Assembly: GCA_037045535.1 (NCBI GenBank)
Contig: JBAOHI010000073.1
Coordinates: 496,001 to 560,000 of the forward strand
DNA length: 64,000 nt
Direction: 5' to 3'
DNA from: Competibacter_A sp037045535
GTDB lineage: Bacteria > Pseudomonadota > Gammaproteobacteria > Competibacterales > Competibacteraceae
The notes beneath the pieces were generated by a model. It was not told the DNA's origin. It did no database searches and saw only the letters and a list, made by a program, of their open reading frames with translations. The translations under genes and the position numbers were made by a program. Shown one piece after another: positions 17,585 to 27,770 of this stretch. The number at the start of each line of letters is the position of its first letter. Position 1 is the first letter of the stretch.

Positions 17585-18196
17585 ATGAAAGAGAAACTGC
17601 ATAAGCTTGGCTTGGGCTTGGCTGCCTCGGTAATGCTGTGCGCTGCCTTGCCTGCTCACGCAATCAACAAGTACGGTTGCATCTACGCCGTCGATCCATG
17701 GGACCATATCGTCAAGGATCCGTATGGCCGCTGCATTCGCACGCCGTGGTGGACTCCTGAGAAAGACGTTCCGGAATGCGGCGGACAAGTAGCAGTCGAG
17801 CCCGCTCCCGCGCAGTGCGAGAAAATCACTCTGGGAACCGACACGCTCTTCGACTTCGACCGCTCCGAGGTCAAGCCGCGCGGACGCGCCAGACTCGACC
17901 AGCTAGCCTCCGACATCAATCAGGCTTCAAAGGTTTCCACGGTCAAGATCGTCGGTCATACCGACAGCAAGGGCACCGATGCCTACAACATGCGGCTAGG
18001 CCAGCGCCGCGCCGATGCCGTGGCCAGCTATCTGGTCTCGCGGAGCGTACAGGCCGGCAAACTCAGAACCAGCAGCATGGGCGAATCTCAGCCGGTCGCG
18101 CCCAACACCCTGCCGAACGGCAAGGATAATCCGGAAGGTCGTGCCCAAAACCGCCGTGTGGAGATCACCACCGTCACGGAGACTTGCCGCGAGTAA
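17585..18196 (+). CDS. OmpA-family peptidoglycan-binding envelope protein
   Basis: The 203-residue protein has a signal peptide (MKEKLHKLGLGLAASVMLC to AHA, cleavage after residue ~26), a short Cys-containing linker and a C-terminal OmpA domain (~residues 80-195: LFDFDRSEVKPRGRARLDQL, VGHTDSKGTDAYNMRLGQRR, GRAQNRRVEITT). The domain holds the conserved Asp and Arg that contact diaminopimelate in peptidoglycan. There is no beta-barrel, so it is a periplasmic or outer-membrane-associated anchor rather than a porin. GGGAGAG precedes ATG 17585; an 18-codon upstream extension is not signal-like. It ends in a classical terminator and is monocistronic. Confidence 0.9.
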   Translation: MKEKLHKLGLGLAASVMLCAALPAHAINKYGCIYAVDPWDHIVKDPYGRCIRTPWWTPEKDVPECGGQVAVEPAPAQCEKITLGTDTLFDFDRSEVKPRGRARLDQLASDINQASKVSTVKIVGHTDSKGTDAYNMRLGQRRADAVASYLVSRSVQAGKLRTSSMGESQPVAPNTLPNGKDNPEGRAQNRRVEITTVTETCRE

Positions 18197-18225
18197 TTCA
18201 CTCCGGCTTGGAATTGCTGCATCCG

Positions 18226-18252
18226 CGCCCCGGTTCCCCGGGGCGTTTTTTT
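18226..18252 (+). terminator. Rho-independent terminator after the OmpA-like gene
   Basis: An 8-bp GC stem (CGCCCCGG / CCGGGGCG), loop TTCC, then seven T. It lies 30 bp after the stop codon. Confidence 0.95.
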
Positions 18253-18305
18253 ACCTGCTGGCGGTCCCGTCCTATAATCCGGCATCAGTGTTCGGAGTAC
18301 TGTGA

Positions 18306-19634
18306 ATGCCGCAAGCCATCGCCACCTTGCTCAACGCCCGCTGGATCGTCCCGGTTGAACCGGAGCATTGCGCTTTGGAACACCACGCGATCGCCATCGA
18401 CGAGGGCCGTATCCTCGCCATTCTACCGCGCGAGGAAGCCGCCACTCGTTACCACGCCGGGCTCTGCCTCGATCTCGATCAACACGTTTTGATCCCCGGC
18501 CTGATCAACGCGCATACGCACGCCAGCATGACCCTGCTGCGCGGATTGGCCGACGATCTGCCGCTGATGACCTGGTTGCAGGATCATATCTGGCCGGTTG
18601 AAGCGCGCTGGGTCGGTCCCGATTTCGTCAACGATGGCGCCCAGCTGGCGATGGCGGAAATGCTGCGGGGAGGAACCACCTGTTTCAATGACATGTATAT
18701 GTTTCCAGAGGTGGTGGCCGCTGCGGCGCGAGCGTGCGGCATTCGGACCTGCGTGGGCCTGATCGCTTTCGACTTCCCGACCGGCTACGCGCAGAGCATG
18801 GATGAATACCTCGCCAAGGGACTGCAACTACACGACGACCTGCGAGCCGACCCCCTGGTCCGCGCCGCCTTCGCCCCTCACGCCCCTTACACGGTCTCCG
18901 CATCGGCGCTCGAACGCATCGGCCGGCTGGCCGACGACATGAATCTTCCCATCCATATCCATGTTCACGAAACCGCCGCTGAGGTCGCTCGGTTTCAGGC
19001 TGAACACGGTTGCCGGCCGCTGGAACGGCTGGAGCAACTGGGATTGCTATCGGCGCGGCTGCTGGCCGTGCATATGACGCAGCTCGAACCCACCGAAATC
19101 GAGCGACTGGCGCAGGCCGGGGCCCATGTCGCGCACTGCCCGGAATCCAACCTCAAACTGGCCAGCGGCTTTTGTCCCGCTGGCCGATTGGACAATGCCG
19201 GTGTCAATGTCGCGATCGGCACCGACGGCGCGGCGAGCAATAACGACCTTGATTTATTCGGCGAGCTACGCGTCGCCGCGCTGCTCGGCAAGGCCGTGGC
19301 CGGCGATGCCGCCGCCTTGCCAGCGGCCCGCGTGCTGCGTATGGCCACGCTCGGTGGCGCTCGGGCACTGGGTCTGGAAACGGAAATCGGTTCGCTAACG
19401 CCCGGCAAGGCCGCCGACATCGTTGCCGTGGATTTCGGCCAACTGGAAACCGAACCGGTTTACAATCCAATCTCACAACTGGTCTACGCCACTAGCCGCC
19501 ATCAGGTCACCGACGTTTGGGTGGCAGGCCGGCGCTTGCTGGCCAACCGCCAGCTGACCACGCTGGACAGCGCGGAGCTGATCCGGCGGGCGCGGGATTG
19601 GGGATGCAAAATCGCCATCGCACGCCGAGCCTAG
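18306..19634 (+). CDS. mtaD: 5-Methylthioadenosine / S-adenosylhomocysteine deaminase (TRZ/ATZ amidohydrolase)
   Basis: The 442-residue amidohydrolase carries the metal motif PGLINAHTHASMTLLRG (H70, H72), HIHVHETAAEV, and the late Asp in VAIGTDGAASNNDLDLF. Its composite domain strands at both ends fit the ATZ/TRZ family. In Pseudomonas the orthologous gene sits between mtnA and ubiG and deaminates methylthioadenosine to methylthioinosine; the same neighbours are present here. It acts in the cytoplasm to recycle the by-product of polyamine and homoserine-lactone synthesis. The start at 18306 lies 53 bp after a terminator, so its promoter must be very close. Confidence 0.9.
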   Translation: MPQAIATLLNARWIVPVEPEHCALEHHAIAIDEGRILAILPREEAATRYHAGLCLDLDQHVLIPGLINAHTHASMTLLRGLADDLPLMTWLQDHIWPVEARWVGPDFVNDGAQLAMAEMLRGGTTCFNDMYMFPEVVAAAARACGIRTCVGLIAFDFPTGYAQSMDEYLAKGLQLHDDLRADPLVRAAFAPHAPYTVSASALERIGRLADDMNLPIHIHVHETAAEVARFQAEHGCRPLERLEQLGLLSARLLAVHMTQLEPTEIERLAQAGAHVAHCPESNLKLASGFCPAGRLDNAGVNVAIGTDGAASNNDLDLFGELRVAALLGKAVAGDAAALPAARVLRMATLGGARALGLETEIGSLTPGKAADIVAVDFGQLETEPVYNPISQLVYATSRHQVTDVWVAGRRLLANRQLTTLDSAELIRRARDWGCKIAIARRA

Positions 19635-19703
19635 GAATCGAGCGGTCATTGAAACCTACCAAGCCCCCTCACCCGGATTCCACTCACCTATGCGGAGCAG
19701 GAC

Positions 19704-20424
19704 ATGACGACCGCCGATCCAAACGTGGATTTTCAGGAAATCGCGAAATTCGAGGAACTCGCCAGCCGCTGGTGGGATCCGGACAGCGAGTTCAAACCCC
19801 TGCATGATATCAACCCACTGCGATTGAATTACATCGAGGAACGAGCCGGCGGACTTTCCGGTAGACGGGTACTCGACGTGGGTTGCGGCGGCGGCATTCT
19901 GGCGGAGAGCATGGCCCTGCGCGGCGCTCACGTCACCGGCATCGACATGGGCGAGGCTCCGCTCGCCGTCGCGCGCTTGCACCAATTGGAATCGGGCGCG
20001 ACCCTGGATTACCGGCGCATTACCGCCGAACAACTGGCGGAGGACGAACCGGCCTGCTTCGACATCGTGACCTGCATGGAGATGCTGGAACACGTACCCG
20101 ACCCCGCCTCGACTATCCGTTCCTGCGCCCGATTGCTCCGGCCAAACGGCCACGCGTTTTTTTCCACCATTAACCGCAATCCGAAATCCTATCTGCTTGC
20201 CATTATCGGCGCCGAATACGTCTTGCGCCTGTTACCCAAAGGCACGCACGACTATCGCAAGTTCATTCGCCCCTCGGAACTCGACGGCTGGGCACGAGCC
20301 GCTGGACTGAGCCTCTGGCATCTGATCGGCATGCATTACAATCCCTCTGCTCCGTCGCTACGGGTTGGGGCCTGGCTTGGCGGTCAACTACCTGGTCCAT
20401 TGCCGACTAGCCGATCCGGTATGA
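19704..20424 (+). CDS. ubiG: Ubiquinone biosynthesis O-methyltransferase, interrupted by one extra base
   Basis: UbiG methylates two hydroxyl groups in ubiquinone synthesis. The reading frame from 19704 shows DFQEIAKFEELASRWWDP, the SAM motif RVLDVGCGGGILAESMA, EMLEHVPDPAS and the membrane-contact block GTHDYRKFIRPSEL. After GMHYNP the frame departs from the family and runs antisense into the phosphatase gene to 20597. One base out of 20343-20355 must be dropped; then the end reads RYGLGPGLAVNYLVHC and stops at 20422-20424, giving the normal ~240 residues. Either a sequencing error or a recent mutation. It follows mtaD by 69 bp, probably in one transcript. Confidence 0.9.
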
Positions 20425-20466
20425 TCTTTCCCGCAAACCGAGACGCTCCAGCTCGTCGCATCATCC

Positions 20467-21258
20467 TCACCACCCCTTCGGCCACCACGACATACCGGCG
20501 CCAGACAACCGTCGGGCCCAAAGCACGGTCGTATTGTCTTGTTGAGGATTTTGACGAGACTCCACCGCCGCTAGCAAGGGCTGACAAGGCGACTTAGGAG
20601 CGCGAGCTGCTTTTAGAACGGTGGCGATTTCTCGTTCGCTCAAGGTCAGAATACCGTCACTTGCCAGCAGGATCTGATCGTTGGCTTCGAGCGGAAGCGG
20701 CCGGCGCGACAAATCGATCAGTTCCAGATTTTCGCCGGTAACAGCACTGATCAAGGCATTGCGGTCGGGATGAGCAGCGGCATCCTCGGCGCTCATCTCG
20801 CCAGCGTTCACCCGCCCGGCCAGAATAACGCGGTAGGCGTGATCTTGATTCAAGCGGCGCAGTCGTCCGCGCCGCCACAGCCACAGCGGCGAATCACCGA
20901 CGCTGATCCAGTACAACGCTTCTTCCGCCAGCACCACTGCCAGCAGCGTGCAACCCATTCCGCGCAAGTGCGGATTAGCAGCCACCTCTAGTGCCAGTCG
21001 CCCGTTGACATGGTGCAGCGTGCGCTCCAGCCGTTCGGGAATGGTAGCGGACGGGATGATGTCGTAGGTTTCGACGAAGCCGCGAACCGCCAATGCGCTG
21101 GCCAGAGCGCCGGCCCGCTCTCCTCCCATGCCATCGGCGAGAACCAGTAGCAGCCTTCCCGCCTCCAGCTCCGGTGGCAACTCGAATACTCCGTAATCGT
21201 CCTCCTGCTGGGAACGGCGACCTTGCATCATACCTTCGTCGTGCATCCACATCGCCAT
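20467..21258 (-). CDS. PP2C-type Ser/Thr protein phosphatase
   Basis: The 263-residue cytoplasmic protein has the PP2C motifs in order: GRRSQQEDDYGVF (metal Asp), LLVLADGMGGERAGALAS, GMGCTLLAVVL, WISVGDSPLWLWRRG, ILLASDGILTLSE and the terminal DNTTVLW. The family removes phosphate from Ser/Thr of proteins phosphorylated by Hanks-type kinases. It is the last gene of a minus-strand group with the kinase at 24234 and two FHA proteins, 14 bp behind the first FHA gene, so the kinase, readers and eraser are made together. It converges on ubiG with 42 bp between stops. Confidence 0.92.
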   Translation of the reverse strand: MAMWMHDEGMMQGRRSQQEDDYGVFELPPELEAGRLLLVLADGMGGERAGALASALAVRGFVETYDIIPSATIPERLERTLHHVNGRLALEVAANPHLRGMGCTLLAVVLAEEALYWISVGDSPLWLWRRGRLRRLNQDHAYRVILAGRVNAGEMSAEDAAAHPDRNALISAVTGENLELIDLSRRPLPLEANDQILLASDGILTLSEREIATVLKAARAPKSPCQPLLAAVESRQNPQQDNTTVLWARRLSGAGMSWWPKGW

Positions 21259-21272
21259 GATTCCTCCCGGCT

Positions 21273-21779
21273 TCAGCCGTCATTCCAGTCGAAGTCCGGC
21301 CCGCACAACGGTACGAAACGCAGCGACGTTTGCCCCAGTTGCAGCACTTCGCCGCCGGTTAATTCCACCGAGCCTAGCGCCGGCTGGCTGTTCAACCAGA
21401 CTTCAGCGGCCACCGACTGCAAATAAAAGCGACGGGAACGGGCGGTGTAGATGATGGCCGCCTGATTGTCGGGCACGATCGTGGCATCGCCGAAATCTAA
21501 CCGGACCCGGGATTGGTCACTACGTCCGATATCATTAACCCCATAGTGTAGCGACAGCACCTGGCCGCGCCCCGGGCCGGCGATCACCGCCAGCCACCCG
21601 ACGATCGGACCTAACCCGAAGGCAGGCGCGGAGGCAGCGGATATGACGGGACTGGCTTGGCTGGCTTGCGACGCCTTCGGTCGGAACTTGGCTGCCGGCT
21701 TGGCACGGGCGATGCGACGAGTGGGTTCAACCGTCGGCTGCTCGGATAAGCCCTTATTTACATTACGATAAAGGGGCAT
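21273..21779 (-). CDS. FHA-domain protein (degenerate phosphothreonine reader)
   Basis: The 168-residue protein has a disordered Ala/Pro/Ser-rich N-terminal 60 residues and a C-terminal FHA-like domain (~65-160: AGPGRGQVLSLHYGVNDIGR, VRLDFGDATIVPDNQAAIIY, LLQLGQTSLRFVPL-like end). The usual GR...S..H core is altered: the GRSDQSRV is kept but the Ser-x-x-His block reads VPDNQAAI, so phosphothreonine binding may be weak. It sits between the phosphatase and the second FHA gene of the cassette. Confidence 0.8.
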   Translation of the reverse strand: MPLYRNVNKGLSEQPTVEPTRRIARAKPAAKFRPKASQASQASPVISAASAPAFGLGPIVGWLAVIAGPGRGQVLSLHYGVNDIGRSDQSRVRLDFGDATIVPDNQAAIIYTARSRRFYLQSVAAEVWLNSQPALGSVELTGGEVLQLGQTSLRFVPLCGPDFDWNDG

Positions 21780-21823
21780 GATTGATTTTCCCGCCTAATT
21801 TCAAAGAGTCCAACCCTCGGCAC

Positions 21824-22177
21824 TCAGCTTCCGTGGGTCCGAAAATGCAGACGCACTTCGCCCAATTCCATCACATCGCCATTTTTCAGAAAGGCGGTGC
21901 GAACCCGCTGCCCGTTCACCCAGGTTCCGTTGGTCGAACCGATATCGCAAATTTGGAAAGTGCCATCGGGCAGGTAATAGATTTCAGCGTGATGGCCAGA
22001 AACCGTATCGTTATCAAGACAAATATCGTTATCAGGCGCCCGGCCCAGCCGAGATAGCGGCGAGCGGAGCCGCAGTGCGCCGGCCTCCAGCGAATCAGTA
22101 CGAATCAATCGCGCGGGCGCGAATGTGACCTTCGGCTTTTGGTCAGAGCGGAAAAAAGGCCACTTGAGAAATCTCAT
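21824..22177 (-). CDS. FHA-domain protein
   Basis: The 117-residue protein is almost only an FHA domain. It keeps the full core: SRLGRAPDNDICLDNDTVSGHHAEIYY (GR, then S-G-H-H) and DIGSTNGTWVNGQRV. This predicts real phosphothreonine-peptide binding. Its start overlaps the kinase stop by four bases (ATGA at 22174-22177), so the two are translationally coupled. It is the likely reader of phosphosites made by that kinase; the quoted motifs are seen, the partnership is inferred. Confidence 0.92.
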   Translation of the reverse strand: MRFLKWPFFRSDQKPKVTFAPARLIRTDSLEAGALRLRSPLSRLGRAPDNDICLDNDTVSGHHAEIYYLPDGTFQICDIGSTNGTWVNGQRVRTAFLKNGDVMELGEVRLHFRTHGS

Positions 22178-24234
22178 TTCTGGTTGAATCCATTGGCGGC
22201 GGGCGATTCCCAGGGATTGCTAACCGTCGCTCTCGGCACTGATTTTTCCATGACTGGCGGCTCGGGCCGGAACTCGCTCTTCCGGACCGTGTCGCGTTTT
22301 TCGTGCTTCCTAAGCGCCTGTCGTCGGGCGGTACGCGACGGGGGTGCTGAACTGCTGGCTGACCGGGTGGCAGCTCTGGTCGGAATCGATGTCGTGGCAG
22401 CAGAATTAACGACCGAAGGCGTTTGCGGTTTGGGGGACAGGGAAACCCCTCCAGGCTCCGAAGATCCGCCGTTCTCTCGGACCACGGGCTTTGCGGAGTT
22501 CGCCAAACCGGGCGTGTCAGCCGGCGTGGCCGATTCGATCCGATCGGTGGATACCGACGTTGGCTTCGATGCCGCGTCGGTCGTTTCAACCGAATGCGCT
22601 GGCGAGTTAGACGATCCGTCGGTTTCCTTTGTAACGTCCAGCGATTCGGCCGGCGAATCGGATGGTGGCGCCGGAGTGACTGACGGCACCGGGGCCGGTT
22701 GCGCTGCCCCCGCCGATGGCTCGGTGGTCGAGCCGGATATCGCGGAAGTCGGTGCCGAAACCAGCGGTGGCGCTGCTGACAGGGGTGGCCCAGCGGTCGG
22801 CTCGGAACTCAGGGAACTCGAAGCCGACGAGGATGGGACAGGAGGTGACGGAGTGACCGCAGCCGGAGGGGTGGTCGCCATTGAAGGATTCGCGTCCGTC
22901 ATCGAGCCAGATGGCGGCGGCTGACGCCAATTGGCGGAAGGCGGCAACCTTGGATCGGGCGCAGCAGGCCACAGCCAGATCAGCGCCACAGCCGCCAATA
23001 TCCCCACGACTAAACCGCCACCGATGAGGGAGAACCAGGAAAATTCACGACGAACCGTATCCGATTCCGGCGGCGATTGCAGCACCTCCAGTTCTCGACC
23101 GGTTGGGAGTTGGCGCTCATCGAGCGGCGGCAGAATTTCCAAGTCGTCGCCGATGACAACCGATTCCCGGGCTGACATCGGGGTCGGGGTCGTTTTGATC
23201 GAGTGTGATGTTTCCGCTTCCCTACGCGGCCCATCGCTCGGCCGCAACGGCGGCCCCAGAATAACCGTCTCGTCGCCTTCTTCCTCGTCCGTCACATCGT
23301 CCAACGCGGCCCGCATTTCGGCCACCGAGGCAAACCGCTGCTCCGGCCGCACCGCCAGCGCCCGATCGATCACCGACAACAGATGAGCAGCGTAGCGACC
23401 GGCGCAGATCCGCTTGGTCGGTACCAGAGTATCCTCCAGCAACCGCTCGGCTGCCTCTATCGGCGGATGGCCCGTTACGCAACGGTACAACACCGCACCG
23501 AGCGCGTAGATATCGGTCCAGGGACCGTAACGATCGTTGCGGGTCGTATATTGTTCGGGGGGTGAATAGCCAGGCGTGACCAAACTCGTCACGCTCTTGC
23601 TGTGGCGACCAACCGCCTCACGCGCCGCACCGAAGTCGATCAGAATCACTCGGTGATCGCTCGCTCGCACGTAGAGATTAGAGGGCTTGATATCCCGATG
23701 CAGGAAGCCTTGCTCGTGGACCGCTTGCAACGCCGGCAGCACGTCTTCCAATAGCCCGCGCAACTCGTCCTCGTTTAGCGTGTCTCCGTCCTGTAGCACT
23801 GCGTTCAGCGGCTCTCCTTCTTCGTAATCCATGACGATGTAAGCCGTGCCGTGTCCCCGAAAATACCGCTTCACTCGCACCACGAACGGATGCTGGAGCC
23901 GTGCCAGAACCCGCGCCTCGTCCAGAAAGCGTTCCAAACCCCAAAGATAGTCCGATGTCCGTCCGTCATTGCCACCGATACCGCCACCCTGGGTATTGGG
24001 ATGAACCGTTACCCCGTCGGAATCACGGAACGACCATTCCACCGGGAAATATTCCTTGATGGCGACCCAGGTTTCCAGGTGGGTATCCCACGCTTTATAG
24101 GTCACACCGAAACCACCGGCTCCCAGAATAGTGTCGATACGGTATTCGTCCAACAAGCAACCCGACGCCAACGCGTTGGTGCGGCGGGTACCGCTACTGG
24201 TGGAGGGCATAGCTGGATTGGCAGCATCGATCAT
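22174..24234 (-). CDS. Hanks-type Ser/Thr protein kinase with a transmembrane segment
   Basis: The 686-residue protein has a complete kinase domain at ~31-310: glycine loop LGAGGFGVTYKA, Lys60 in VAIKEYFP, catalytic HRDIKPSN (D181), LIDFGAARE (D200) and SLVTPGYSPPEQY (activation segment). A juxtamembrane linker follows, then one membrane helix (~400-422: FSLIGGGLVVGILAAVALIW). The last ~260 residues are Pro/Ser/Thr/Ala-rich, low complexity and presumably periplasmic, with no PASTA repeat. It heads the kinase-FHA-FHA-phosphatase cassette. Such cassettes control envelope, secretion or division proteins; the target is not evident here. Confidence 0.93.
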   Translation of the reverse strand: MIDAANPAMPSTSSGTRRTNALASGCLLDEYRIDTILGAGGFGVTYKAWDTHLETWVAIKEYFPVEWSFRDSDGVTVHPNTQGGGIGGNDGRTSDYLWGLERFLDEARVLARLQHPFVVRVKRYFRGHGTAYIVMDYEEGEPLNAVLQDGDTLNEDELRGLLEDVLPALQAVHEQGFLHRDIKPSNLYVRASDHRVILIDFGAAREAVGRHSKSVTSLVTPGYSPPEQYTTRNDRYGPWTDIYALGAVLYRCVTGHPPIEAAERLLEDTLVPTKRICAGRYAAHLLSVIDRALAVRPEQRFASVAEMRAALDDVTDEEEGDETVILGPPLRPSDGPRREAETSHSIKTTPTPMSARESVVIGDDLEILPPLDERQLPTGRELEVLQSPPESDTVRREFSWFSLIGGGLVVGILAAVALIWLWPAAPDPRLPPSANWRQPPPSGSMTDANPSMATTPPAAVTPSPPVPSSSASSSLSSEPTAGPPLSAAPPLVSAPTSAISGSTTEPSAGAAQPAPVPSVTPAPPSDSPAESLDVTKETDGSSNSPAHSVETTDAASKPTSVSTDRIESATPADTPGLANSAKPVVRENGGSSEPGGVSLSPKPQTPSVVNSAATTSIPTRAATRSASSSAPPSRTARRQALRKHEKRDTVRKSEFRPEPPVMEKSVPRATVSNPWESPAANGFNQK

Positions 24235-24267
24235 GAGAGCAGCTCAACGGTGATGCGGAACGAACCG

Positions 24268-25668
<1,401 letters not shown>

Positions 25669-25720
25669 TGGACAATCTGCTCCCGACAGCGGCCGGACAG
25701 AAGGCTCGGCCGAAAACCCT

Positions 25721-26680
25721 TCAAAGCTGTTCCTGATATTTCTGAAGATGTCTGGCTTTGGCTTGACCGATCCAATCATCTCGACGGATACGGCCGGCGG
25801 CTTTGATAGCGGTTTCGAGCCGGTCGATCTCCTCATCGCCCAAGGTAGCCAGCTGCCGATAGTTGCAAATACCTAGATCACGCAATTTCCTTTCCAAGGC
25901 TGGACCGATGCCGGTGATCAGTCTAAGGTCGTCACCGGAAGGCGAATCCGATGTGACAACCGGCACTGTCGCCGCTTCGACGACAGCTTCGGTCGCGGGG
26001 GGTGTTGGCGCCGGTTCAACCGCGATTTCGTCCGCGGCAAGGGGCCTGGATGTTTCCGTGACAGCGGCGCTCTCCATGACCGTAACCGCCGGCTCGGCTG
26101 CAGCAGTAGAAGCCGGTTCCGCTATCGGAACCGGTTCGGCCACGGGGGATGGCTCCGCGATTGAAGCCGGTTCGGCCACGGGGGTGGGGGCAGATTCCGC
26201 CGCTGGAGCCGAGGGAACGGAAGCGGGTTCCATCGCCGGAACCGGTTCGGCCACGGGGGACGGTTCCGCGACTGAAGCCGGCTCGGCCGCGGGAGCAGAC
26301 TCCGCCACCGTTTGCTTGGATCCCGCAATGAATCCGCTGCCGCGTCGGAGAACCGCGAAATATTCGTCCCACCACTGGTTTTGGGTTTGCACCCAACGCT
26401 GCAACACTTCCTCCATCTGCCGCACCCAGGTGGTCATCAATTCCGGCGCGCCCTTTTCACGAGCGACCTGTTCCACCCACCGCCGTACCCACGCGGCTTC
26501 TTTGGATAAGGTCTGCCGGACCGCCGCCTCCCAAGTGGCTAGATTCTTGAGATAGGTTTCCCGCCACGCCTCGACACCGGCAGGGGGTTGAAATGGCACC
26601 GCCGAGCACAGGCTATCCCAAAGGCGTTTTTGGGCCTCGGTCCAGCTTTTGAAGATATCCTCATTGATCCACGGCTTCAC
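25721..26680 (-). CDS. Phasin/PhaE-like protein with a C-terminal helix-hairpin-helix domain
   Basis: The 319-residue protein has three parts. Residues 1-~115 are helical and Trp-rich (WTEAQKRLWDSLCSAV, WEAAVRQTL, WVRQMEEVLQRWVQTQNQWW), resembling phasin or PHA-synthase subunit PhaE N-termini. Residues ~120-250 are a Pro/Ala/Glu/Val low-complexity linker with a 37-residue near repeat. Residues ~250-319 form a helix-hairpin-helix domain (LRLITGIGPALERKLRDLGI) of the kind appended to many bacterial proteins. This suggests a granule-associated or nucleoid-linked protein. Function is inferred; polyhydroxyalkanoate granule binding is the leading idea, not proven. Confidence 0.6.
   Translation of the reverse strand: MKPWINEDIFKSWTEAQKRLWDSLCSAVPFQPPAGVEAWRETYLKNLATWEAAVRQTLSKEAAWVRRWVEQVAREKGAPELMTTWVRQMEEVLQRWVQTQNQWWDEYFAVLRRGSGFIAGSKQTVAESAPAAEPASVAEPSPVAEPVPAMEPASVPSAPAAESAPTPVAEPASIAEPSPVAEPVPIAEPASTAAAEPAVTVMESAAVTETSRPLAADEIAVEPAPTPPATEAVVEAATVPVVTSDSPSGDDLRLITGIGPALERKLRDLGICNYRQLATLGDEEIDRLETAIKAAGRIRRDDWIGQAKARHLQKYQEQL
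26127..26306. repeat. Imperfect 111-bp direct repeat coding for the Pro/Ala/Glu linker
   Basis: Two copies of a block beginning GGAACCGGTTCGGCCACGGG start at 26127 and 26238. They encode the repeated AEPSPVAEPVP unit in the linker of the phasin-like protein. Both are in frame, so the repeat number can change without breaking the gene. Confidence 0.75.
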
Positions 26681-26934
26681 TATCGCTACCCTCCACTGTC
26701 AACTAATCATGCAACCGTCGGCCCGAAAAACCTGATTCAAGGTCACGGAGTATTACTCACACAATCTTAGGACCACGCGGCGGCGGAAGCCAATATCGAT
26801 CATCATGACCTTTCCTGGAGACCCATTTGACAACTGGGGAAGAGGTGATGATTTTGCAAGGCACTGTATAATTCACGGCCCGCGACTGCTCGCTGGGGCG
26901 GCTGCTTCTTCACTCACCGACGGATGTATGGGTT

Positions 26935-27762
26935 ATGACGTTTTGGCAACGTCTGCGCGAAGACATTACCTGCGTGTTCGATCGCGATCCGGCCGCGCGC
27001 ACCGTATTCGAGATTCTCACGGCCTATCCCGGCATTCATGCCGTGCTATTTCACCGCGTTCACCACGCATTGTGGAGCAGGGGCTTGAAATGGCTGGCCC
27101 GCTTCCTATCGGCCATCGCACGCTGGCTGACCGGGATCGAAATCCATCCGGGCGCAAAAATTGGCCGGCGGTTTTTTATCGACCATGGCATGGGTGTGGT
27201 CATCGGTGAGACTACCGAAATCGGTGACGACTGCACGCTGTATCAAGGCGTCACCCTGGGCGGAACCAGTTGGAACAAGGGCAAACGCCATCCCACGCTT
27301 GGCAACAACGTGGTGATCGGTGCCGGCGCCAAGGTGCTGGGGCCGTTCAAGGTCGGCGACAATGCCCGTATCGGTTCGAATTCGGTGGTGATCAAGGAAG
27401 TGCCAGCCAACGCCACGGTGGTCGGTGTGCCGGGCCGAGTGGTCGAAGCCGGTGAACCAAGCGCCGACGTGCGTCGAGAAATCGCCCGCAAGCTGGGTTT
27501 TGACGCTTACGGCGCCACGCCCGATTTGCCCGACCCAGAGGCCCACGCCATCAACCGGATGCTGGATCACATCCAATCCCTGGACTATACCATCCGCCAG
27601 CTTTGCAAGGCATTGCGAGACGCCGGCATCGACCCTGGCGAATTGCGGCTGAACGAATTGAAGGGCTGTGAGTTGCATTCGGCGGCTAGTCAGAACGGCT
27701 GGCCCGCGCAGCCGAGCGATGGCACGGCCGAATCCAACGGGAACGCCAAAGCTTCGGCCTAG
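26935..27762 (+). CDS. cysE: Serine O-acetyltransferase
   Basis: The 275-residue enzyme makes O-acetylserine for cysteine synthesis. After a helical N-terminal part comes a left-handed beta-helix of hexapeptide repeats: IEIHPGAKIGRRFFIDHGMG (catalytic His), VVIGETTEIGDDCTLYQGVT, KRHPTLGNNVVIGAGAKVLG and the closing ATVVGVPGRVV. A C-terminal tail of ~90 residues is longer than in E. coli CysE, like the cysE genes next to isc operons. The following genes encode an IscU-like and an IscA protein, so it probably feeds cysteine for Fe-S cluster assembly; iscS and iscR are absent. Confidence 0.95.
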   Translation: MTFWQRLREDITCVFDRDPAARTVFEILTAYPGIHAVLFHRVHHALWSRGLKWLARFLSAIARWLTGIEIHPGAKIGRRFFIDHGMGVVIGETTEIGDDCTLYQGVTLGGTSWNKGKRHPTLGNNVVIGAGAKVLGPFKVGDNARIGSNSVVIKEVPANATVVGVPGRVVEAGEPSADVRREIARKLGFDAYGATPDLPDPEAHAINRMLDHIQSLDYTIRQLCKALRDAGIDPGELRLNELKGCELHSAASQNGWPAQPSDGTAESNGNAKASA

Positions 27763-27770
27763 CTGCCATC

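Noticed and set aside
19704..20597. UbiG as a 297-residue protein with an extended C-terminus
   Set aside because: The last ~80 residues are antisense of the PP2C gene; the family C-terminus is found intact in the +1 frame ending at 20424.
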